Source: JAIVHC01 sp049975505 (GTDB taxonomy: Bacteria > Desulfobacterota > Desulfuromonadia > Desulfuromonadales > Desulfuromonadaceae). From it: a stretch of 64,000 bases of DNA. The DNA is taken from NCBI GenBank assembly GCA_049975505.1, contig JBNGCY010000001.1, forward strand, positions 54,288-118,287, given 5' to 3'. Below, piece by piece: positions 1 to 7,701 of the stretch. The position numbers and the translations under genes are program-made. Each line of letters begins with the position of its first letter. Within the stretch, counting starts at the first letter, position 1. The notes beneath the pieces were generated by a model. That model saw nothing but the letters and a program-made list of their open reading frames with translations. It was not told the DNA's origin and made no database searches.

Positions 1-547
1 CATCGGCGTCACCACGCTTGATCATGTGGTACGCGTCCCCGATAGAGTGGGTTCCGGTGGCACAGGCGGATACTGAGGATACGTTTGGACCCTTGGCACC
101 ATAGCGGATGGAAATATGTCCGGGCGCAAGATTGATGATCAGCATGGGGATAAAGAACGGTGTGATGCGTTTGTAGCCGCTCTTCTGGTAAACCTCGTGG
201 TATTTTTCAATAGCTGGAAGTCCACCCAGACCGGAGCCGACAAGAACCCCGACACGTTCGGCATTCTCGGCGGTAATCGTCAGACCAGAATCCTCCATCG
301 CCATATCAGAGGCAGCCAGAGCGTACTGGATAAAGAGATCCATTTTTTTGATCTCTTTTTTTTCGATAAAATCTGTAGGCTCAAATTCCTTCACTTCACC
401 GGCTATACGTGAAGGAAGATCCGAAGCATCAAAGCGTGTGATATGGTCAATTCCGGAACGGCCTTCCGTCAGACTTTTCCAGTTTTTATCCACTCCGGTG
501 CCCAGGGAGGATACAACACCTACGCCAGTAACAACTACTCTACGCAT
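1..547 (-). CDS. fabF: Beta-ketoacyl-ACP synthase II, N-terminal part (cut by window edge)
   Basis: Condensing enzyme that elongates acyl-ACP with malonyl-ACP in type II fatty acid synthesis. Only the first 182 codons lie in the window; the 3' end is beyond position 1. The start reads MRRVVVTGVGVVSSLG, the typical opening of the family. The active-site loop VSACATG is present, with the nucleophilic cysteine at residue 162, close to its place in E. coli FabF. It is the last visible gene of the minus-strand fab operon, 174 bp after acpP, with a strong hairpin in that gap. Identification is secure; what is downstream cannot be seen. Confidence 0.95.
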   Translation of the reverse strand, partial: MRRVVVTGVGVVSSLGTGVDKNWKSLTEGRSGIDHITRFDASDLPSRIAGEVKEFEPTDFIEKKEIKKMDLFIQYALAASDMAMEDSGLTITAENAERVGVLVGSGLGGLPAIEKYHEVYQKSGYKRITPFFIPMLIINLAPGHISIRYGAKGPNVSSVSACATGTHSIGDAYHMIKRGDAD

Positions 548-672
548 GTTCTGTCCTTATCAGTAAACTTGATTGTCTTTGCTGCAAAAGTATCCGGTGG
601 CTTGATGTTTTATATCAGACGGTTGCTGATCTCTGGTCGAGTAACTAATAATCTGCTATCTGTTGTACATAC

Positions 673-709
673 AAGCCTGCCCGCAAACGCTGGATATGCG
701 GGCAGGCTT
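673..709 (-). terminator. Hairpin between acpP and fabF
   Basis: A perfect 12-bp inverted repeat (AAGCCTGCCCGC at 673-684 and its complement at 698-709) encloses a 13-nt loop. There is no U-run on the acpP transcript side, so it is more likely an attenuator or mRNA-stabilising hairpin that lets acpP be made in excess over fabF than a full terminator. The function is inferred from position only. Confidence 0.55.
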
Positions 710-721
710 TCCATGCATTTA

Positions 722-961
722 TCAGGACTCAGTGTTGCTGCTCACATATTCAACTGCGTCTTTTACCTTCTGGATCTTCTCTGCATCTTCATCCGAGATC
801 TCGATTTCAAATTCCTCTTCGAGAGCCATGACCAGTTCAACAGTATCCAGAGAGTCGGCACCAAGGTCATCCATAAAGGATGCTTCCATAGTTACCTGTT
901 CTTCTTCCACGCCCAACTGCTCAGCGACAATTTTCTGTACCCGTTCTTCAATTGAAGCCAT
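722..961 (-). CDS. acpP: Acyl carrier protein
   Basis: Small acidic cytoplasmic carrier of growing acyl chains. The 79-residue length matches the family. The motif GADSLDTVEL places the 4'-phosphopantetheine attachment serine at residue 37. The protein is rich in Glu and Asp, and the helix II region LVMALEEEFEIEI is typical. It sits between fabG and fabF in the fab operon. The sequence resembles ACPs of Geobacter/Desulfuromonas-type bacteria, a weak hint to the lineage. Confidence 0.97.
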   Translation of the reverse strand: MASIEERVQKIVAEQLGVEEEQVTMEASFMDDLGADSLDTVELVMALEEEFEIEISDEDAEKIQKVKDAVEYVSSNTES

Positions 962-1075
962 TACTAATTTCCTCCGTAGTGTGAGTTAACAGCCCGAGGC
1001 TGTACTGTTGTGCCCTTTATATCCCCAAAAGGGATGGTGTAGCATTATCAACTGACCCGACCAGGATCCGTAAAA

Positions 1076-1813
1076 CTACATGTGCATACCACCATTAACC
1101 GAAAGCTCATGCCCGGTAATATACCCGGCTTCTTCAGATGCCAGAAAAGCTACTGCAGCCGCTACATCCTCCGGCTTGCCGAATACCCCCAGAGGTATCT
1201 GCGCCAGCATACTCTCGCGCACCTTGTCAGAAAGTTCTGCGGTCATATCCGTTTCTATAAATCCCGGTGCCACTGCATTAACCGTAACATTGCGCTTTCC
1301 GAGTTCAAGAGCGTTTGAGCGGGTCATGCCCACCAGACCAGCCTTGCTGGCACAGTAATTGGCCTGTCCCGGATTACCCCTCTGACCTACTACCGAAGTA
1401 ATATTTACAATGCGCCCGTAGCGCTGCCTGGTCATTATTTTTGCAACTGCCCGGGTACACAGGAATGCACCTTTGAGGTTTATGTTCAACACCTCATCCC
1501 AGTGCTCATCCTTCAGACGCGGCAAGAGGGCATCCCGCGTAATTCCGGCATTATTCACCAAAATATCCACTCTTCCAAACGCATCCATTGCGGTTTTCAA
1601 CATGGTATCGACGTCAGAAGTTAAAGATACATCAGCGGCCACCGAAAGCGCCTGCCCACCATTAGTGTGAATCTGCTTGACCAGATCCCGGGTATCATCA
1701 GCTTTCCGGCTCACCGCTACAATGGTTGCGCCGCGCGCAGCCATGTAATCAGCCACACTCCGTCCGATACCCCGTGAAGCTCCGGTAACTATGGCAACTC
1801 TGTCTTTAAACAT
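1076..1813 (-). CDS. fabG: 3-oxoacyl-ACP reductase
   Basis: NADPH-dependent reduction of 3-oxoacyl-ACP, the second step of each elongation cycle. A short-chain dehydrogenase of 245 residues with the cofactor loop GASRGIG near residue 12, NNAGIT, the catalytic serine in NITSVVG and the YxxxK pair in ANYCASKAG. The end NGGMHM is typical of FabG. The start MFKDRV at 1813 is preferred because GGAG lies about 9 nt before it; an upstream ATG at 1843 would add ten residues without a ribosome site. It is 41 bp downstream of fabD. Confidence 0.95.
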   Translation of the reverse strand: MFKDRVAIVTGASRGIGRSVADYMAARGATIVAVSRKADDTRDLVKQIHTNGGQALSVAADVSLTSDVDTMLKTAMDAFGRVDILVNNAGITRDALLPRLKDEHWDEVLNINLKGAFLCTRAVAKIMTRQRYGRIVNITSVVGQRGNPGQANYCASKAGLVGMTRSNALELGKRNVTVNAVAPGFIETDMTAELSDKVRESMLAQIPLGVFGKPEDVAAAVAFLASEEAGYITGHELSVNGGMHM

Positions 1814-1854
1814 ACTTTTCTCCACCTGTGCTGGTTCTAGCACTCCAGGACAAA

Positions 1855-2772
1855 CTACACAAGTGCTTTTAGTGATTTGATATCTTCAATATTGGTGCTG
1901 GGCATTTTCCGATCAATGCGCTTGATCAGTCCGGAAAGGACCTTGCCCGGCCCCACCTCAACAAAGCGCTCAATGCCCTGTGAAACCATAAATCGAACGG
2001 AATCGTCCCAACGCACCGGTGCACTTACCTGACGCACAAGCAGATCCAGGGTTTTACTTTCATCCGTGTAGGCTTCAGCCTCAACATTTGAAACCACCGG
2101 CGTGCCTAACGACTGGATGCGGATAGCCTCGAGTTCGCGTTGCAGACGCTCTCCAGCTGGCAGCATCAGAGGACAATGAAACGGCGCACTCACCGGCAGA
2201 CGCATGGCCCGCTTCGCACCTTGCTCGGCAGCAGATTTAATCACACGTTCCACCGCAGCGGTATGCCCGGCGATTACAATCTGCCCCGGAGCGTTAAAGT
2301 TGGCCGGTGTAACCACTTCGCCCCGGGCCACCTCATTACAGATGCTTTGAAGTTTTTCCGCTTCAATTCCGAGGATAGCTGCCATGGCTCCCTCGCCATC
2401 AGGAACAGCCTCCTGCATAAAGGTGCCACGCTGACGCACAATCCGCACGGCATCAGCGAAATCCAGAGCGCCGGAAGCAACTAGGGCACTGTACTCACCA
2501 AGGGAGTGGCCCGCAAGCAAGTGTGCTTTCAGGTCAGTTTCCTCCTCCAGCACCTTCAGAGCAGCAATACTGGTAGTAAGTATCGCTGGCTGGGTATTGG
2601 CTGTAAGACGCAGCTGCTCATCGGGGCCTTCATGGCACATCCTGCTCAGGTACTCTCCCAGGGCGTCATCCGCCTGTTCAAAAACCTCACGTGCCTGTTT
2701 GAATTCAGCACACAGTTCTTTACCCATCCCGGCATACTGAGACCCCTGCCCGGGGAATACAAAAGCTAGCAT
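1855..2772 (-). CDS. fabD: Malonyl-CoA:ACP transacylase
   Basis: Transfers malonyl from CoA to ACP and so supplies the extender unit. It is 305 residues, the usual length. It opens with MLAFVFPGQGSQ, carries the nucleophile elbow GHSLGEY with the catalytic serine near residue 92, and has the histidine region SAPFHCPLM near residue 200. It lies between fabH and fabG with short gaps (56 and 41 bp), consistent with one transcript. Confidence 0.96.
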   Translation of the reverse strand: MLAFVFPGQGSQYAGMGKELCAEFKQAREVFEQADDALGEYLSRMCHEGPDEQLRLTANTQPAILTTSIAALKVLEEETDLKAHLLAGHSLGEYSALVASGALDFADAVRIVRQRGTFMQEAVPDGEGAMAAILGIEAEKLQSICNEVARGEVVTPANFNAPGQIVIAGHTAAVERVIKSAAEQGAKRAMRLPVSAPFHCPLMLPAGERLQRELEAIRIQSLGTPVVSNVEAEAYTDESKTLDLLVRQVSAPVRWDDSVRFMVSQGIERFVEVGPGKVLSGLIKRIDRKMPSTNIEDIKSLKALV

Positions 2773-2828
2773 TGTAACATCCGTTGTAATAATTCAGCTA
2801 AACGAGTCAAATATAGAGGAATACATGT

Positions 2829-3815
2829 TTACCAGCGCAGCAGGGATGCACCCCAGGTGAACCCCCCGCCGAAGGCGTCCAGAAGGATGTAATCACCCTC
2901 TTTTAACAATCCTTTGTGATTGGCTTCATCCAAAGCCAGAGGAATGGATGCCCCGGAAGTGTTGCCGCACCGATCAACATTGACATACATCTGTCCGTCG
3001 CTCAAATTCAGGCGCCTGGATACTGCATCCAGGATGCGGCGATTGGCCTGATGGGGGAACAGTTTCGCAATCCTGGTGACATCCACGTCGTTAGCGCGAA
3101 GGGCTTCTTCAGCCACCTCGTACATGGAACGTACCGCCATCTTGAAAACCTCGTTTCCCGCCATTTTCAGAAAAGGGAGACGCTCCTCTATTCCTGCAAT
3201 GCTGGCCGGATGGCGTGACCCGAAACCGGGCTGATACAGAAGCTCCCACTGGGAACCGTCCGCGTGCAGATGGGTTGAAAGGATGCCGTTCTCACCCTTC
3301 TGCCCCTCGAGAACTACAGCCCCGGCCCCATCGCCGAAGAGGATGCAGGTATTGCGATCCTCCCAGTCGATAATGCGACTCAGAATCTCGGCACCGATAA
3401 CCAGGGCACGCTTGCAGGTTCCGGTTTCAATGAACTTTGCGGCACTGGACAGGGCATAAACAAAGCCGCTGCACGCTGCAGACACATCCCAGGCAGAGGC
3501 ATTTCGGGCTCCGATTTTATCCTGAACCAGACAGGCGGTGGAAGGCCAGGGAAAATCTCCGGTTATAGTGGCGACAACCACCATATCGATCTGATCCGCG
3601 GAAACACCTGCCATTTCCATGGCCCGCTGAGCCGCATTGACAGCCAGGTCAGAGGTCTGTTCATCATCTGCGGCAATGTGCCGTTCATGGATCCCGGTGC
3701 GGGCTGAGATCCACTCATTGTTGGTATCAACCATCTGCTCAAGGTCGAAATTGGTCAGAATGCGCTCGGGAAGGTAAGAACCTGTGCCGATGATGCGTGC
3801 TTTAATGTGCGCCAC
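2829..3815 (-). CDS. fabH: Beta-ketoacyl-ACP synthase III
   Basis: Starts fatty acid synthesis by condensing acetyl-CoA (or a branched primer) with malonyl-ACP. The protein has 328 residues. The catalytic cysteine is residue 115 in DVSAACSGF; the histidine is in LFPHQANRRI and the asparagine in CGNTSGAS, completing the Cys-His-Asn triad. The C-terminus AFGGGFTWGASLLRW is characteristic. It is transcribed with plsX upstream (59 bp gap) and fabD downstream. Confidence 0.96.
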   Translation of the reverse strand: MAHIKARIIGTGSYLPERILTNFDLEQMVDTNNEWISARTGIHERHIAADDEQTSDLAVNAAQRAMEMAGVSADQIDMVVVATITGDFPWPSTACLVQDKIGARNASAWDVSAACSGFVYALSSAAKFIETGTCKRALVIGAEILSRIIDWEDRNTCILFGDGAGAVVLEGQKGENGILSTHLHADGSQWELLYQPGFGSRHPASIAGIEERLPFLKMAGNEVFKMAVRSMYEVAEEALRANDVDVTRIAKLFPHQANRRILDAVSRRLNLSDGQMYVNVDRCGNTSGASIPLALDEANHKGLLKEGDYILLDAFGGGFTWGASLLRW

Positions 3816-3874
3816 TTGTAGAGTTCTCCACTATTTCGGATAATAATGATGCATACTGGCAGACAAATTTGTGT

Positions 3875-4945
3875 CTAGCCTGCCTGAGCTATATCCCGGG
3901 ATTCTTTCCCGGCCCCGGCGGCGGGTCCTGATGGCTCTGATCGTTCTCCCAATCGATCCAACTGGTTTACCAGGTCATCATTTACCGAGGTTAAAATACT
4001 TTCGGCTGCCTGACGGATAGCCGTGGCTATGGATTTGGCACTGGAACTGCCGTGACAGATAATACAGGTGCCGCGAATCCCCAACAGAGGTGCGCCACCG
4101 TATTCTTCGCAATCGATTTTCTGCTTGAATGCCTTGAATGCCGGACGCGCCAGGAGCGCACCAATTCTGGCCCAAAAGCGGGACTGAAGCTCTTCGCGCA
4201 ACATGGATGCAATACTGCTCGCGAGCCCTTCAGAGGTCTTAAGCACAATATTGCCTACAAAACCATCACACACGACCACATCCAGGGTACCACTGTAGAT
4301 GTCCCGTCCTTCCACATAGCCGAGATAGTTGAGATCCTGCTGTTTCAGGAGAGCGTGGGTGCTACGGGTGAGGTCGTTGCCCTTTTTCTCCTCGGCACCG
4401 TTGGACAAAAGTCCTATACGCGGCGAGGCAATGCCCATAACATTACGCGCATACACATCGCCCATAATCGCAAACTGCTGAAGATGTGAGGGGCGACAAT
4501 CGACATTGCCGCCTACATCGAGGATCAGAACTTCGCCGTTGCGCGCTGGCATAATTGTAGCGATTGCAGGGCGTTCTATACCTGCAATCCGTTTCATGAC
4601 AAACATGCCGGCAGCCATGGTAGCCCCTGAATTACCCGCACTCACGACCGCCTGGGCCCTGTTGTCCTTAACAAGATCAAAAGCGACTCTGATTGATGAG
4701 TCCTTTTTTTTGCGCACCGCATCGGATGCGGAATCATGCATAGTGACCACCTGGCTGGTGTGCTTCACCTCCAGTTCGATCCCGTCGGTTGCATGGCGTT
4801 GCAGTTCCTGCTCAATGCGTTCCGCATCCCCTACAAGGATCACATTGATCCCGGGGGTGCGGGCGGCAAGAACCGCACCTTCCACTTCAGCTGCGGGGGA
4901 ATTATCTCCCCCCATGGCGTCAACTGCTATAGTTACTGAATCCAT
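3875..4945 (-). CDS. plsX: Phosphate acyltransferase PlsX
   Basis: Makes acyl-phosphate from acyl-ACP, the donor for PlsY in phosphatidic acid synthesis; a peripheral membrane enzyme. The start MDSVTIAVDAMGGDNSP at 4945 is the usual opening; a TTG one codon upstream is less likely. VSAGNSGATMA and GGNVDCRP are family motifs. At 356 residues it is slightly longer than many homologues because of a Pro/Gly/Ala-rich tail of about 20 residues. Its place between rpmF and fabH is the conserved order in many Proteobacteria. Confidence 0.94.
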   Translation of the reverse strand: MDSVTIAVDAMGGDNSPAAEVEGAVLAARTPGINVILVGDAERIEQELQRHATDGIELEVKHTSQVVTMHDSASDAVRKKKDSSIRVAFDLVKDNRAQAVVSAGNSGATMAAGMFVMKRIAGIERPAIATIMPARNGEVLILDVGGNVDCRPSHLQQFAIMGDVYARNVMGIASPRIGLLSNGAEEKKGNDLTRSTHALLKQQDLNYLGYVEGRDIYSGTLDVVVCDGFVGNIVLKTSEGLASSIASMLREELQSRFWARIGALLARPAFKAFKQKIDCEEYGGAPLLGIRGTCIICHGSSSAKSIATAIRQAAESILTSVNDDLVNQLDRLGERSEPSGPAAGAGKESRDIAQAG

Positions 4946-4968
4946 CAAAACGCTTAAACCGTCTTATT

Positions 4969-5148
4969 TCAGACAGTTGTATCCAAAACTTCACGATCTT
5001 TATAATATCCGCAAGTGCCACAAACCCGGTGGGATTGTTTGGGCTCATCACACTGAGGACATACTGACATGCCGGGAGCAGTCAGATGGTCGTGAGAACG
5101 TCGCATATCACGTTTAGATTTTGAGGTTTTCTTTTTAGGTACCGCCAT
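4969..5148 (-). CDS. rpmF: Ribosomal protein bL32
   Basis: Large-subunit ribosomal protein of 59 residues. It begins MAVPKKKTSKSKRDMRRSHD and has the two zinc-ribbon cysteine pairs CPQC and CGTCGYY, so it is the zinc-binding (C+) form. It lies 23 bp upstream of plsX and 116 bp downstream of the DUF177 gene, the usual yceD-rpmF-plsX arrangement that links ribosome and lipid synthesis. Confidence 0.96.
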   Translation of the reverse strand: MAVPKKKTSKSKRDMRRSHDHLTAPGMSVCPQCDEPKQSHRVCGTCGYYKDREVLDTTV

Positions 5149-5264
5149 GTTCCTTACTCCTTAAAATATAATCTTGACTAAAAACAGTTTGACTGCACAA
5201 AAACTTATGCAGTCAAATTTCGAACAACCGTGAAACAAACGCGTAAAAATAACCCATCCACTGG

Positions 5265-5819
5265 TTATTTTTCAACCTTAAAATCCCGCAAAGCCGCAAA
5301 ATGCATACTGATGTTGTTATCCGCACATCTGCATGTTTCAATGTTGAGGTTCGCACCACACACCGAACACAGGCCCTTGCATTTTTCCGAACACAGGGGG
5401 CGTGGAGGAAGAGCGAGGACAATCTGCTGCTGGATCTCATCCTGCAAATCAATAATTTCCCCGTCAAAAAGTTCCAGCCCCATCTGTTCCGCGCTGAGTT
5501 CGACCTCTCCGCCGTCCTCATCGACAACCTGGGGCAACTGCTCGACATAATCCTGGTGAAACTCCACCCTGATATCCAGCTGATGTTCCTCCAGACAACG
5601 CGAACACTGCATCTGTACCACTGTTTCGGCACTTCCGTCCACGGAAACAATCTGTGCCATTTTATGCATCTGCGCATGACATTTAACCGCAGACAGCTCC
5701 ATGATAATGCCGTCTTTTTTCAGTTGCGCGAGCACCGGAAGATCATCCGGAGTATAAACACACTCCAGTTCCAACCCCTGTGCCCCTATTTCATCAACAT
5801 GAACTTGCATTACCCGCAT
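5265..5819 (-). CDS. yceD: DUF177 (YceD) 23S rRNA accumulation protein
   Basis: YceD/DUF177 proteins are needed for normal 23S rRNA levels and nearly always precede rpmF, as here. The central CSRCLEEHQLDI and the later pair CSEKCKGLCSVCG form the conserved zinc-like cysteine set. The start is uncertain: MRVMQVHVDE at 5819 is chosen, MQVHVDE at 5810 is possible, and an ATG at 5861 adds residues unlike the family. No clear ribosome site helps. The family call is secure. Confidence 0.85.
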   Translation of the reverse strand: MRVMQVHVDEIGAQGLELECVYTPDDLPVLAQLKKDGIIMELSAVKCHAQMHKMAQIVSVDGSAETVVQMQCSRCLEEHQLDIRVEFHQDYVEQLPQVVDEDGGEVELSAEQMGLELFDGEIIDLQDEIQQQIVLALPPRPLCSEKCKGLCSVCGANLNIETCRCADNNISMHFAALRDFKVEK

Positions 5820-5861
5820 ACCGTAATTAGGATGAGAAGAATATCCGAACCCGCAAAGCAA

Positions 5862-6427
5862 GCAGGATAATTAAAAATAAGGCCGACAGTATAGGTGCTG
5901 TTCGGACATTGTCAAGGGCGAAATCCTCCCTCGTGTACTTCATGTCACCACTCCGCTCCCGTCGGGCTTAATTCCGGCAGGCAACCGGTGACCTCTTTCA
6001 CACAACACCCTTGGTAACAGCAGGGGAAGATGAGGTATAATCGAGAAGTTACCCCTGGATTTAATATGAGCATCCGGATTACAGGCAAAAACAACCCTCG
6101 ATCAGTACCACATATCTGGTACTAAGAGCACATCCAAATCACCCGGGAATAGATAAATAAGCTTGACAACTAAAAACTGCAGCCATTTCAACGAAATAAC
6201 TTCACCGCCCACAGCGCCTGTTGATAAGGTGTGGAAAAGGCTGTGAAAGGCTGGCATCATGCAGCAATAAAAACAACTTTCTCCATTTTGCCTATTTTTT
6301 AGGCATATATTTTTATCTAATAATTACTGGTGTTTACATTCACAAAATCATCGACTACTGAAGATTTATCCGCTTATCATGCAGTTAACCCGAGTATCAC
6401 ATCCATCAGACACACGGAGTAACAGAT
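5862..6427. promoter_or_regulatory. Non-coding region between yceD and fxsA, with two hairpins
   Basis: No gene was found in this A/T-rich stretch of about 560 bp between divergent genes. It must hold the promoters of the yceD-fab operon (minus) and of fxsA (plus). Two short perfect hairpins are visible: AGTACCA/TGGTACT at 6104-6123 with a 6-nt loop, and TGCCTA/TAGGCA at 6289-6305 with a loop of five T, followed by a T-rich run that could terminate transcription. TTGACA at 6164 is a possible -35 element but no good -10 box follows. Confidence 0.4.
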
Positions 6428-6820
6428 ATGTTAATAACATTGCTCATAATCTTTATTATTGTTCCTGTTCTTGAGATATATGTACTTATTTCGGCAGGCA
6501 GGATTATCGGGGTCTGGCCAACTATCGGGCTCATAATTCTTACAGGTATAGCTGGGGCATATCTGCTGCGCACCCAGGGAGCAGATGTGATAAATCGGAT
6601 ACATACCGCCCTGAACCGCGGCGAGCTGCCTGCTGACGACCTTATAGATGGTGCCATGATTTTCTGCGGCGGGATCACTCTGCTTACCCCGGGATTCTGT
6701 ACCGATATTCTGGGGTTCTGTCTTCTTCTGCCCCTGACCCGTCCCTGGCTGAAACGCTGGCTGAAGCAATATTTCAATCGCAGGGTTGAAAGCGGTAATA
6801 TCCGCATATACAGAGGCTGA
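6428..6820 (+). CDS. fxsA: FxsA family membrane protein
   Basis: Cytoplasmic membrane protein; in E. coli FxsA counters exclusion of phage T7 by F plasmids, and its normal role is unclear. The 130 residues start with a hydrophobic segment (about 1-20), a second around 28-46 and a third around 78-100, the family pattern, followed by a basic tail. PVLEIYVLI, the GAYLLRTQG region and LLTPGFCTDILGF are the family hallmarks. GGAG stands about 8 nt before the ATG. It is a lone gene converging on the methyltransferase. Confidence 0.88.
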   Translation: MLITLLIIFIIVPVLEIYVLISAGRIIGVWPTIGLIILTGIAGAYLLRTQGADVINRIHTALNRGELPADDLIDGAMIFCGGITLLTPGFCTDILGFCLLLPLTRPWLKRWLKQYFNRRVESGNIRIYRG

Positions 6821-6829
6821 GACAACATC

Positions 6830-6849
6830 AGGTGCAGAACGTTGCACCT
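6830..6849. terminator. Short hairpin between convergent fxsA and methyltransferase genes
   Basis: AGGTGCA (6830-6836) and TGCACCT (6843-6849) form a 7-bp stem with a 6-nt loop, followed on the plus strand by TATTATT. It lies in the 31-bp gap between two convergent stop codons, where a bidirectional terminator is expected. The stem is weak and the U-run imperfect. Confidence 0.45.
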
Positions 6850-6851
6850 TA

Positions 6852-7484
6852 TTATTCAGGGCGCTTGCCCCAGACCAGAAACACCGGATATCCTGTCTCC
6901 CCCTGTAGACGCTGTTTAACAATGGTATGGGCGAGAACGGAATCTGTATGCCCAAGACCAAGACGCTCAAGGGTCTGTTGCAACGCTTCACTCCGGATCC
7001 CGGACTGGATAACTCCTTCAGGTTTGTCGTGAAAAGTTCCGTCATCGTTCTCCAAGTCAGCGAGAGCGAGGATTCCTCCGGGGCGCAGAGCTGCTATGAG
7101 ATGTTCCAGGATCGGCTCTATCTGCGGAAGATGATGTAGCACCATACTGCTGTATATCAGGTCAAATTCACCTCGACCCAGCAGAACCAGATCATCGCCT
7201 ACAAGTCTGGTACGCACCTCCCGCGCTCCGAGGTCGGCGGCTTTTTTTTCCACCACTTCGAGCATCTCAACAGCACGATCGACTGCAACCACCTCTTCCA
7301 GCGCATCAATCAGATTGAAGGTCACCATCCCGGTGCCACACCCGAACTCCATGGCACGGCATCCGGGCGGTATGCCAACATGGGTACGTATCGCATCCGC
7401 CACGGCGGCTGCAAGCTTTACCCGCCGCGGTTTTTCATCCCAGGTAGCGGCAACAGCATTGAAATCTTTGACTCTGGTTTCCAT
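6852..7484 (-). CDS. Class I SAM-dependent methyltransferase
   Basis: A methyltransferase of 210 residues with motif I MEFGCGTGMVTFNL, the acidic AVDRAVEML after strand 2, and a motif resembling UbiE/BioC-type small-molecule enzymes (IYSSMVLHHLPQIEPIL). The substrate cannot be deduced. The true start is METRVKD at 7484, seven bases after AAGGAC. An in-frame ATG at 7619 would add 45 residues, but these come from the mobile repeat at 7508-7652 and are not part of the protein. It lies downstream of addA on the same strand, separated by that repeat. Confidence 0.85.
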   Translation of the reverse strand: METRVKDFNAVAATWDEKPRRVKLAAAVADAIRTHVGIPPGCRAMEFGCGTGMVTFNLIDALEEVVAVDRAVEMLEVVEKKAADLGAREVRTRLVGDDLVLLGRGEFDLIYSSMVLHHLPQIEPILEHLIAALRPGGILALADLENDDGTFHDKPEGVIQSGIRSEALQQTLERLGLGHTDSVLAHTIVKQRLQGETGYPVFLVWGKRPE

Positions 7485-7507
7485 GTTCCATGTCCTTTTT
7501 TTTGAAA

Positions 7508-7652
7508 ATAACAGTTCAGTAAGGGCTTGTGCCACCCATTCCAAGGGACACTTTGCGCCGTCCATGGCCGTTCGACTGTCGCCGTCCGTGGCGACAGACG
7601 CCCTTTCCATGGGTACCACAAGCCCTCACCGGTAGCGGTAGTGAAGAGTTAC
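7508..7652 (-). mobile_element. Miniature inverted-repeat element, copy 1 (145 bp, with core)
   Basis: Family member in reverse orientation. Its ends are ATAACAGTTCAG (left) and GAGTTAC (right). The direct repeat TTTTGAAA flanks it at 7500-7507 and 7653-7660, a perfect 8-bp target duplication. Inside are the arm TTGTGGTACCCATGG, the core hairpin CTGTCGCC/GGCGACAG, and the short linker (GCAAAGTG) form. It lies between addA and the methyltransferase, ending 24 bp before the latter's start codon. It encodes no protein of its own. The GTAAC-type ends and 8-bp duplication suggest mobilisation by an IS66-family transposase. Confidence 0.9.
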
Positions 7653-7701
7653 TTTTGAAATTTGTAAGTATTGGCGCTGGATATTGTAAAGTCCCTCGTT
7701 C

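Noticed and set aside
7508..7652. A conserved short peptide encoded by the repeat copies (KGHFAPSMAVRLSPSVATD-like)
   Set aside because: It appears in every full copy because the DNA is repeated; it lacks a ribosome site and its frame is interrupted by linker-length variants, so it is a by-product of the element.
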